Of a DNA stretch of 8,261 bases, positions 1-6,641 are shown in pieces; position 1 is the stretch's first letter; every line of letters begins with the position of its first letter. The position numbers and the translations under genes were made by a program. Origin of the DNA: 40-80 sp964503665 (GTDB lineage Bacteria; Bacteroidota; Bacteroidia; Flavobacteriales_D; Crocinitomicaceae); assembly GCA_964503665.1 (NCBI GenBank), contig CAZDAR010000084.1, forward strand, positions 1 to 8,261, in the 5' to 3' direction. The notes under the pieces were generated by a model. It was not told the origin of the DNA. It saw nothing but the letters and a program-made list of their open reading frames with translations, and made no database searches.

Positions 1-1
1 A

Positions 2-916
2 AGCCGTCAAAAAAATATAGATTATGCTTTGAGTGTTTTATTTCTCTTTTTAGCTGTTGGATGTTGTGAGTTATATCTACCACTATTTGGAATATTTCTT
101 CTTCTTTTATTCTTTCAAAATAAAGATAATTCAACGAATAGAAAAATCATCTCATGGTACATCCTTATTTACGTAGCCTCTTTTCTACTCTTTGTTACTT
201 CTCCTGGAATCATTTATCGATTTAATCAATATGAAAAAGGTAGAACTACGAACATACTTGAATTAATACCTATTGCCTTAAAATATCTTACAATCACCTT
301 CCAGTCTCTCAATTATATTCCATTCATTTTATTTATTTTCTTTTTTAATTTAGAATATAACATTGAAAAAAAGAAACTATCAAACAGTTTAATCTTGGTA
401 TTAAGTTCTCTTCTTGCATTACTCTTATGGATAATTATACTTTTCTTAATGGGAGACGATGGCTTCCAAATTAGACTTTTACCCATTTTTGTTGCTTTGT
501 TTGCAATTACTTTTTTTAAAATATCACCTATTATTTCAATTTTTTTTCAACCAATAAAAAACTTGTTAGGGATAAGCTTAATTCTCTTACTAATATTAAT
601 ACCTAACTCGTACACTGCAATTAAAAAGGATTATCAGTCAGGAAAATTACAAGCATTTAAACAAGAAATGGATCGACAATACTTGTTATTGACAAAAACC
701 AAAGAGAAAAACACAGATTGCTTTGAGATAATAACACTCAAAAATTTACAACCAATTATCCCAAATTCAATAGCTACTTTGCCATACATTAAGCCTAACA
801 GAGAAGATGATTTTTGGAACAGAGCTTATGAGAATTATTTTCGCATAGATGAAGTTCGACTAGAGAAAGATACTATTCATTCAATATTAAAAAGAACAAA
901 TGAAGTCTTTTATTAG
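2..916 (+). CDS. Polytopic membrane protein, DUF6056/GT-C-like, 5' partial
   Basis: The frame is open from base 2, with codons reading SRQKNIDYA before a TTG at 29. That TTG is very unlikely to be the true start, so the gene begins upstream of the window. Numbering from the TTG, about six hydrophobic segments lie near residues 3-29, 40-57, 93-112, 118-142, 148-168 and 175-195. They are followed by a soluble tail of about 100 residues. A Glu inside the first visible hydrophobic region (residue 14) and the sequence SPGIIYR (58-64) resemble the membrane Glu and PGN..R motif I associate with DUF6056 proteins, which occur in glycan loci and look like GT-C glycosyltransferases. The next gene overlaps its end by 17 bases. 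A role in lipid-linked sugar transfer is inferred. The N-terminal part, where GT-C catalytic residues would lie, is missing from view. The DNA is visibly more AT-rich than the central genes. Confidence 0.55.
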   Translation, partial: SRQKNIDYALSVLFLFLAVGCCELYLPLFGIFLLLLFFQNKDNSTNRKIISWYILIYVASFLLFVTSPGIIYRFNQYEKGRTTNILELIPIALKYLTITFQSLNYIPFILFIFFFNLEYNIEKKKLSNSLILVLSSLLALLLWIIILFLMGDDGFQIRLLPIFVALFAITFFKISPIISIFFQPIKNLLGISLILLLILIPNSYTAIKKDYQSGKLQAFKQEMDRQYLLLTKTKEKNTDCFEIITLKNLQPIIPNSIATLPYIKPNREDDFWNRAYENYFRIDEVRLEKDTIHSILKRTNEVFY

Positions 917-1280
917 AAATATTTCCTTAGTTATATTACTATCTATTTTTCTATTTGGATTAAGTATTAAATATGTCGATTATAATAAACAACAACTAGA
1001 GCTTATTATAAAGAAAGGAAAATATACCTATGACAAAAATTTCACATTTCAGCTTAATGATTCACTAATCAAAAATAAAACAATAAAGGAGTATCAAAGT
1101 TTGTTGTTTGACATTATACAGATTAACAAAAAAACAGATTTACAAATAGACCATATCAACAAAAAAATAAGACTTAAAAATAAAACGATTGTCTTGGCTA
1201 TTTCATATGAACTACAAGATTCTCTAGTTTTTAAAGCTGTTCATATAAATATAAACAATCTCAATTACTGTGAAGATTAA
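900..1280 (+). CDS. Small single-pass membrane protein of unknown function
   Basis: A 126-residue protein with a basic N-terminus (MKSFIRN) and one hydrophobic segment at about residues 7-24, followed by a Lys/Asn/Ile-rich domain of about 100 residues. The segment lacks a lipobox Cys and looks like an uncleaved anchor, which would place the domain outside the cytoplasmic membrane. I do not recognise the family. The ATG at 900 lies inside the end of the preceding membrane protein (17-base overlap) and the stop lies inside the start of the glycosyltransferase (11-base overlap). Being locked between two real genes argues for translational coupling and against a chance frame. It could be an accessory subunit of the upstream membrane protein. 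Composition is extremely AT-rich, so weak homology would be hard to see by eye. Confidence 0.65.
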   Translation: MKSFIRNISLVILLSIFLFGLSIKYVDYNKQQLELIIKKGKYTYDKNFTFQLNDSLIKNKTIKEYQSLLFDIIQINKKTDLQIDHINKKIRLKNKTIVLAISYELQDSLVFKAVHININNLNYCED

Positions 1281-1959
1281 AAGTTTATCCATATTCATAT
1301 TTTCGTTTAACGAAGCAGAAGCCATTCAAATGGTAGTTGAGAAAGCCAATCATTTTCTAAAGAACAATGTGGATGATGGAGAACTTATCGTCATCAATGA
1401 TGGTAGCACTGATGGGTCAAAAGAAGAATTAATTCGATTACAAAACGACTATAACTTTACACTGATTAATCATGAAACGAATTTAGGTATTGGAAATGCA
1501 TTAAAAAACGGTTATCAAACTGCTAGTAAAAAATTTGTTGTTGGAATTCCAGGAGATGGACAATTTAATGTCTTAGAGTTGTTGGAAATAAAAAATTGGA
1601 ATACAAATGTATTTTACTCATTTTATCGTGAGGAAAAAGGATATAATTGGTATCGTAGCTGCTTAACGAAAGGCAATCTTTTCTTAAATCGACTCTTGCT
1701 CAAAAATAGATTGAAAGATGTGAATTGGATTAAAGTGTATAGTAAACAACAACTCTTAGAAGCTGCTCCTGAATTAAATAGCTCACTAATTGAAAGTGAA
1801 ATTTCCTCTAAATTGATAAAAAGAGGATATGTATTTGAAGAAATTCCATCGCTATATTTACCTCGAAATTCAGGTATTCCAAAAGGTGGAAACATTAAAA
1901 CGGTTAGTAAAGCATTTGTCGAAATGTTTCACCTAATTCAAATTGTAAAAAGATTTTAA
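1270..1959 (+). CDS. Family 2 glycosyltransferase, DPM1/GtrB-like, short soluble form
   Basis: A 229-residue GT-A fold enzyme that would transfer a sugar from a nucleotide donor, in this subfamily often to polyprenyl phosphate. It begins with the usual first strand and loop (SIFIFSFNEAEA, residues 7-18). The nucleotide-binding region VINDGSTDGS is at 41-50, NLGIGNALKNGY at 71-82, and the metal-site region IPGDGQFN at 93-100. Further on are WIKVYSK (153-159) and an R..G.pkGG element (199-207) like that of dolichol-phosphate-mannose synthases. The first Asp of the DxD-type motif is replaced by Pro94, while Asp96 is kept. Unlike GtrB, it has no C-terminal membrane helices. The GTG at 1270 is preferred, because the next ATG (1330) would remove the essential first strand. 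It overlaps the preceding gene by 11 bases. Donor and acceptor cannot be read from the sequence. Confidence 0.87.
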   Translation: MKIKSLSIFIFSFNEAEAIQMVVEKANHFLKNNVDDGELIVINDGSTDGSKEELIRLQNDYNFTLINHETNLGIGNALKNGYQTASKKFVVGIPGDGQFNVLELLEIKNWNTNVFYSFYREEKGYNWYRSCLTKGNLFLNRLLLKNRLKDVNWIKVYSKQQLLEAAPELNSSLIESEISSKLIKRGYVFEEIPSLYLPRNSGIPKGGNIKTVSKAFVEMFHLIQIVKRF

Positions 1960-1969
1960 AACTTTAAAT

Positions 1970-3157
1970 ATGTTAATAGTCAGCGGTTTTAAAAAAGAAA
2001 TAGAAAATCAGCAGTGTACACGTTGTGTTGCTGATAGAACGGTACCTGGAATAACATTTAACGATGAAGGAGAATGTTCTCTATGTACTTTTCACGATAA
2101 ATTGACGGAGATTTATCCTGAAAATGAAGATTCATTGCAAAAGCTCCAAGCCAGAATTGCCAAAATAAAACAAAAAGGGCGCAACAAAAAATACGATTGT
2201 ATTATTGGATTAAGTGGAGGTAGAGACAGCACCTACTTATTGTATTTAGCGGTAAAGGAATGGGGACTTCGTCCATTGGCAGTTCATTTTAACGATGGTT
2301 TTGATAATCCAATTGCAGGCGAGAACATGTTGGAAGCAGTTCGGATTTTGGGTGTAGATTTACGCACTATCACATCTGATTTTAGAGAATGTAAAGACTT
2401 GAAAATTGTTGATTTAAAGGCTTCTACTCCACTCTTGAATAATGGAACAGATATTGGAATTGGCGCAGCATTATACAGTGTAGCCTACAAAGAGAAAATC
2501 AAAACTATTTTTTATGGACAGAGTTACCGTACAGAAGGAATTCGTCCTATTGCTTGGGCTTATTTTGATGGAGATTTAGTACGCTCTTTACACAAAAAAT
2601 TTGGCACTGTTCCCTTAAAAAAATGGCAGCCAAGCCATGCTGGATATAATTTGGGAGTCAAGGAAATGGCATTTTACACACTGAATGGAATAAAGACTTT
2701 TGCCCCATTTTATTATTATCCGTATGTAAGAAAAGAGGCGGATGAATTATTGAAACGTGAGTTAAATTGGCAATATCCTGGAGCCCATTATTACGATGAT
2801 TTATATTGGAGTCTGATAACTTATGTGCATCGTGTGAAATTTAATATTGACTTTCGGAAAATAGCCTATTCTGCATTGATACGAAGTGGACAAATGGAAC
2901 GCGATTTTGCATTAGATTCACTCCAAGAACGCTATGTCTTGGAAGATGAAAAGGTGATCAATTTGTGTATCAAACGCTTGGGAATATCCCGAGAAGAATT
3001 TGATTCATACATGGCTCTTCCTCCAAAACATTTTTGGGATTATCCGAATTCATATTCTTTGCTTCGTCTATTCAAATACCCCATTTGGATGGGTGCTAGA
3101 CTAGGATTTTTCACAAAGATTGTGTACGAAAAATACTTTGCTTTAGCTTACAAATAA
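1970..3157 (+). CDS. N-acetyl sugar amidotransferase (WbpG/PseA/LegA-type, divergent)
   Basis: This 395-residue PP-loop ATPase would activate the acetamido group of a sugar with ATP and replace its oxygen with ammonia, giving an acetamidino sugar. An N-terminal four-Cys site (C16, C19, C36, C39, in two CxxC pairs) probably binds zinc. The PP-loop SGGRDS lies at 82-87, followed by STYLLYLAVKEWGL. The C-terminal block around 266-315 (NWQYPGAHYYDD, KFNIDFRK, SALIRSGQMERDFAL) corresponds to the family signature I remember as YGGKHHES...RRAHLSSLI.SG...REEAL, but it is clearly degenerate. Length fits the family. Homologues act on O-antigen or flagellar sugars, and WbpG works with HisH/HisF-like proteins. 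No such partners appear here. Instead a nitrilase-family gene starts on the last base of this stop codon. The ATG at 1970 follows an A-rich leader 10 bases after the previous gene. The substrate is unknown. Confidence 0.88.
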   Translation: MLIVSGFKKEIENQQCTRCVADRTVPGITFNDEGECSLCTFHDKLTEIYPENEDSLQKLQARIAKIKQKGRNKKYDCIIGLSGGRDSTYLLYLAVKEWGLRPLAVHFNDGFDNPIAGENMLEAVRILGVDLRTITSDFRECKDLKIVDLKASTPLLNNGTDIGIGAALYSVAYKEKIKTIFYGQSYRTEGIRPIAWAYFDGDLVRSLHKKFGTVPLKKWQPSHAGYNLGVKEMAFYTLNGIKTFAPFYYYPYVRKEADELLKRELNWQYPGAHYYDDLYWSLITYVHRVKFNIDFRKIAYSALIRSGQMERDFALDSLQERYVLEDEKVINLCIKRLGISREEFDSYMALPPKHFWDYPNSYSLLRLFKYPIWMGARLGFFTKIVYEKYFALAYK

Positions 3158-3972
3158 TGAAAATAGGAATCGGACAATTACTCGTTGAAGGTGGAGAACC
3201 TGAACGAAATATAGAACGTGCTAAACGATTAATCGAGAGGGCAGTAGAAGCTTCGTGTGAATTAATCTTACTGCCTGAAACGCTTGATTTAGCTTGGACA
3301 CATCCGAGCGTATTTGATGAGGCAGAAACAATTCCAGGAAAGAGGAGTGACTATTTTTGTCACTTAGCAAAACAACATGCTATTTGGATTTGTTTAGGAT
3401 TAACTGAACAGGAAAATGACAAACGGTACAACACCTCCATTTTAATTTCTGCATCGGGAGAGATCGTCCATAAACATCGAAAAATAAATTTATTAGAAGT
3501 TGAATTTCCCTTTTATGAAATTGGAAATCAATTATCTGTGTGTGAAACTCCCTTTGGTAAAATTGGAATCAATATCTGTGCAGATAATTATGAAGATGCC
3601 TTGTGTTTAGGTCATAGCTTGGCTCGAATGGGGGCGCAAATAATTTTATCTCCTTCCAGCTGGACGGTTGATCATTCGATTACGGAAGAAATGAATCCCT
3701 ATAAAGACAAATGGATTCGTCCTCTGAAAGAATTGGCAACAGTTTACGAAATTCCTGTAGTGAGCACAACAAGTGTTGGGTATATTGTTGGAGGACCTTA
3801 TGAAGGGAAGAAAATGGTGGGTTGCTCTTTGGCTATTTCTAAAAATGGAGAAATTACAGAGGGTGAGTTTAATGAATTTGCAAGTGATTTAAAATGTGTG
3901 GATCTCGAACTAGGAGATGGGAAATGGAAAGGAACACAGTTTGGACAAATGATTAATAGAAAGCAAGGATGA
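3157..3972 (+). CDS. Nitrilase-superfamily carbon-nitrogen hydrolase (putative amidase or ammonia donor)
   Basis: A 271-residue cytoplasmic enzyme of normal length for a single-domain C-N hydrolase. The catalytic triad is readable: Glu41 in LILLPET (37-42), Lys109 in HKHRKINL (106-112), and the nucleophile Cys141 in INICADN (138-144). Glu114 and Glu116 follow the Lys at about the place of the supporting Glu. The family hydrolyses amides or carbamoyl groups through a Cys acyl-enzyme, and some members are glutaminase domains feeding ammonia to a synthetase (as in NadE). Its ATG shares one base with the stop of the sugar amidotransferase, and its end overlaps the carbamoyltransferase by 4 bases (ATGA). 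This placement suggests a dedicated job with one of those neighbours. Supplying ammonia to the amidotransferase is my favoured inference. Deamidation or decarbamoylation of a sugar intermediate is an alternative. No signal peptide is present. Confidence 0.9.
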   Translation: MKIGIGQLLVEGGEPERNIERAKRLIERAVEASCELILLPETLDLAWTHPSVFDEAETIPGKRSDYFCHLAKQHAIWICLGLTEQENDKRYNTSILISASGEIVHKHRKINLLEVEFPFYEIGNQLSVCETPFGKIGINICADNYEDALCLGHSLARMGAQIILSPSSWTVDHSITEEMNPYKDKWIRPLKELATVYEIPVVSTTSVGYIVGGPYEGKKMVGCSLAISKNGEITEGEFNEFASDLKCVDLELGDGKWKGTQFGQMINRKQG

Positions 3973-5597
3973 ATATATTAGGAATTAGCGGTGGATTTAG
4001 ACAAGCATATCAAGATGTAAGTGCCTGTTTAGTGAAAGATGGTGAACTAGTTGCTGCTATCGAAGAGGAGCGTTTAAGTCGTGTTAAATTCTCTGCTGGA
4101 AAATTGCCTTATTTATCCGTTATCGAAGTTTTGAAAATAGGAAATATTACCATTCAAGATATTGACTTGATTGCTTTTCATGGAAGTACGTGGGACGCTG
4201 AAATTGACCCACGATTAACGTCCTACTTTGAAAATCATTTTGGTTATTCGCCTCCAATAAAGCGGTATCATCATCACGATTGTCATGCAGCTAGTACTTT
4301 TTACGCATCTGGTTTGGAGGAAGCTTTAGTGATAACAAATGATAACTCTGGTGACGGTATTTCATTCCAAGTCATGCATGGAAAAGGAAGAGAGTTAACT
4401 TTGTTAAAAAGAATTTCTCGACCAGATAGCTTGGGACTTTTTTATCAAATTATCACCCAATATTGTGGTTTCACGAAAGACAGCGACGAATACAAAGTAA
4501 TGGGACTTTCCAGTTATGGCAATCGCAATCGTTTTGACTTTCAATTTTTAATTGATTTTGTAGATGGAGAACTAATCATCAATCGAGAATATATTTTCGT
4601 TCCCGAGCCTGGAGCACCTTCCATGCACAAAGATGAAATGGTTTTTAACGCTGCTTTTATCTCTAAAATGGGTAAAGGAAAAAGATTGAGTACGGATGAT
4701 TTTGATTCATTTTACAAAGATGTTGCCGCTTCTGCACAAGCCCATTTAGAAAAGCTGATTGTAAAAATTGCACAGTATTTTATGCAACTGCATGAACAGA
4801 AAAATCTTTGTTTAGCCGGTGGCGTTTCGTTAAATTGTGTTGCCAATCAAAAGTTAATGAATGCTGATTTTGTGGATTCGTTGTTTGTATTTCCAGCTTC
4901 TAGCGATGCAGGTATTTCAGTCGGAGCAGCTTATTTAGCAGCTGTAGAAAACGGAGCTAATCTTCATAAAATTGATAATGTTTACTGGGGAAATTCATTT
5001 GATGATGAAATAATTGAAACAGTTTTAAAACAATGTCAATCACCGTTTAAAAAAATAGAGGATGTAGCTAAAAAAGCAGCTCAAGATATTGCAGAAAGTA
5101 AAGTGATTGGCTGGTTTCAAGGAAGAATGGAATTTGGACCGAGAGCTTTAGGGAATAGAAGTATTTTAGCCAATGTGAGTGATCCAAAAATGCAAGACCT
5201 AGTCAATCAGAAGATTAAACTAAGAGAATCTTTCCGTCCATTTTGTCCAAGCGTTTTAGAAGAGGATTTCGATTTGTACTTTGAAGGCAAACAAAAGGTA
5301 TCTCCTTATATGACCATTACCTACGATGTTCGAGAAAAAGCAAAAGAGCTTATTCCTTCTGTAGTTCATATAGATCAGACTGCTCGAATTCAGACGGTAA
5401 ACGACATTCAAAACCCTTTGTTTTATCAACTTTTAAAACATTTAAAGACGCTAACACAACACGGTGTGGTGATGAATACTAGTTTTAACATTTCTAATGA
5501 GCCTATTGTAGCGACACCAAGAGAAGCTTTAGCCTCCTTTTATGGTAGTGGCTTGGATGTACTTTATCTTGGAAATTTTAGAATAACTAAACAATAA
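3969..5597 (+). CDS. O-carbamoyltransferase (NodU/CmcH/TobZ family)
   Basis: A 542-residue cytoplasmic enzyme that would make carbamoyl-adenylate from carbamoyl phosphate and ATP and pass the carbamoyl group to a hydroxyl, here probably on a sugar. The N-terminal Kae1-like domain opens with ILGISGG and has the metal motif HHDCH at 102-106, NSGDG at 126-130, DEYKVMGLSSYG at 173-184, GGVSLNC at 284-290 and SSDAG at 311-315. The last Asp probably completes the iron site. The C-terminal domain has GRMEFGPRALGNRSIL at 385-400, KLRESFRPFCPSV at 417-429 and FNISNEPIVATPREAL at 506-521, all family signatures with their Arg residues intact. Length is within the normal range and nothing looks broken. 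It overlaps the nitrilase gene by 4 bases, so the two are probably translated in a coupled way. The acceptor cannot be determined. NodU acts on Nod-factor sugar and TobZ on tobramycin. Confidence 0.95.
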   Translation: MNILGISGGFRQAYQDVSACLVKDGELVAAIEEERLSRVKFSAGKLPYLSVIEVLKIGNITIQDIDLIAFHGSTWDAEIDPRLTSYFENHFGYSPPIKRYHHHDCHAASTFYASGLEEALVITNDNSGDGISFQVMHGKGRELTLLKRISRPDSLGLFYQIITQYCGFTKDSDEYKVMGLSSYGNRNRFDFQFLIDFVDGELIINREYIFVPEPGAPSMHKDEMVFNAAFISKMGKGKRLSTDDFDSFYKDVAASAQAHLEKLIVKIAQYFMQLHEQKNLCLAGGVSLNCVANQKLMNADFVDSLFVFPASSDAGISVGAAYLAAVENGANLHKIDNVYWGNSFDDEIIETVLKQCQSPFKKIEDVAKKAAQDIAESKVIGWFQGRMEFGPRALGNRSILANVSDPKMQDLVNQKIKLRESFRPFCPSVLEEDFDLYFEGKQKVSPYMTITYDVREKAKELIPSVVHIDQTARIQTVNDIQNPLFYQLLKHLKTLTQHGVVMNTSFNISNEPIVATPREALASFYGSGLDVLYLGNFRITKQ

Positions 5598-5613
5598 ACT
5601 AATACTACAAAAT

Positions 5614-6621
5614 ATGATACAAGTCGGTTTAATCGGTTACGGATATTGGGGACCCAATTTAGCTAGAAATATTCATGCACATGAACAATTGAATCTACAT
5701 ACAATTGCAGAGAAGCAAGACAACAAGCATGATCAAATCAGACTTTTATATCCAAATGTTACACTTGTTCAAGATGCTTACTCATTAATTTCGGATGATT
5801 CAATTAACGTTGTTGTGATTGCCACTTCCGTTCACCAACATCTTGCATTTGCACGCAAAGCATTAGAGAGCAACAAGCACGTACTTATAGAGAAACCTGC
5901 GGGCACTTCATTCGAGGAACTCAAAGAATTAGAAACGTTGGCACATCAAAAGAAAAAGGTTTTGATGGTTGATTATACTTTTTTATATAATGGAGCCGTA
6001 CATAAATTAAAAGAATTAATTCAAGCCGATACTTTTGGTAAATTGAATTATGTAGATGGTATGCGCATAAATCTAGGTATTTTCCAATCGGATGTCAATG
6101 TAATCTGGGATTTAGCTTCGCATGATATAGCCATCGTCAATTACTTAGTAGGGAAAACGCCTATCAGTGTAAAAGCGAATGGCGTTTCTCATACGTCAAA
6201 TGGAATTGAAAACATCGCCTATTTACTTTTAGCTTATGAAGATGAAGAACTCATAGTTCATCTGAATTGCTCGTGGAGTTCACCCGTGAAGATTCGAAAG
6301 ATGATGTGTGGAGGAGACAAACAAATGATTATTTACGATGATGTTGAACCAACCGATAAGATTAAAGTGTATGAATGTAATCTATCCCATTTTATTGATC
6401 GGGAAGAAGTATTAATTGATTATCGAACGGGAGATATTTCTATTCCGAAATTTAACACCAAGGAAGCCTTATCAATATTGATGAACGATTTGTTTTTAGC
6501 TATTTCGAATGGTAAAACACCTGTATCTTCTATTCAAGTTGCCTTGAATGTGACCAAAGTATTAGCAGCAGCTCAATATTCGATTAAAAATGGAGGGATG
6601 GAGGTGGAAATATCAAAATGA
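5614..6621 (+). CDS. Gfo/Idh/MocA family sugar oxidoreductase (WbpB/WlbA-like)
   Basis: A 335-residue NAD(P)-dependent dehydrogenase of standard family length. The N-terminal Rossmann domain carries GLIGYGYWGPNLARN (5-19), a dinucleotide-binding loop. VVVIATSVHQHLAFARKAL follows at 66-84, and the family EKP motif is at 93-95. In the C-terminal alpha/beta domain, WDLASHDI (165-172) supplies the conserved Asp/His positions (H170, D171) next to the sugar site. Members with the GYGYWGPN loop are common in surface-glycan loci, where WbpB and WlbA oxidise C3 of UDP-GlcNAcA before transamination. That would fit an upstream step for a diamino sugar later amidinated by the gene at 1970. The matching aminotransferase, acetyltransferase and 6-dehydrogenase are not in this window. 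The ATG at 5614 follows a 16-base A-rich gap. The exact substrate is inferred only from context. Confidence 0.92.
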   Translation: MIQVGLIGYGYWGPNLARNIHAHEQLNLHTIAEKQDNKHDQIRLLYPNVTLVQDAYSLISDDSINVVVIATSVHQHLAFARKALESNKHVLIEKPAGTSFEELKELETLAHQKKKVLMVDYTFLYNGAVHKLKELIQADTFGKLNYVDGMRINLGIFQSDVNVIWDLASHDIAIVNYLVGKTPISVKANGVSHTSNGIENIAYLLLAYEDEELIVHLNCSWSSPVKIRKMMCGGDKQMIIYDDVEPTDKIKVYECNLSHFIDREEVLIDYRTGDISIPKFNTKEALSILMNDLFLAISNGKTPVSSIQVALNVTKVLAAAQYSIKNGGMEVEISK

Positions 6622-6641
6622 AATGAGTAATTTGTGAGCCT

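Noticed and set aside
29..31. TTG as the start of the first gene
   Set aside because: The same frame is open back to base 2 and the TTG falls at the edge of a membrane segment. The gene is better read as truncated by the window edge.
511..547. Runs of seven and eight T's (511-517, 540-547) as a phase-variation switch
   Set aside because: The frame is intact through both, and such runs are expected in DNA this AT-rich that encodes Phe-rich membrane segments. There is no direct sign of slippage.
1623..1895. 90-residue open frame on the minus strand
   Set aside because: It lies wholly inside the glycosyltransferase, antisense to well conserved motifs, with no family likeness and no start context. 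It is a shadow frame.
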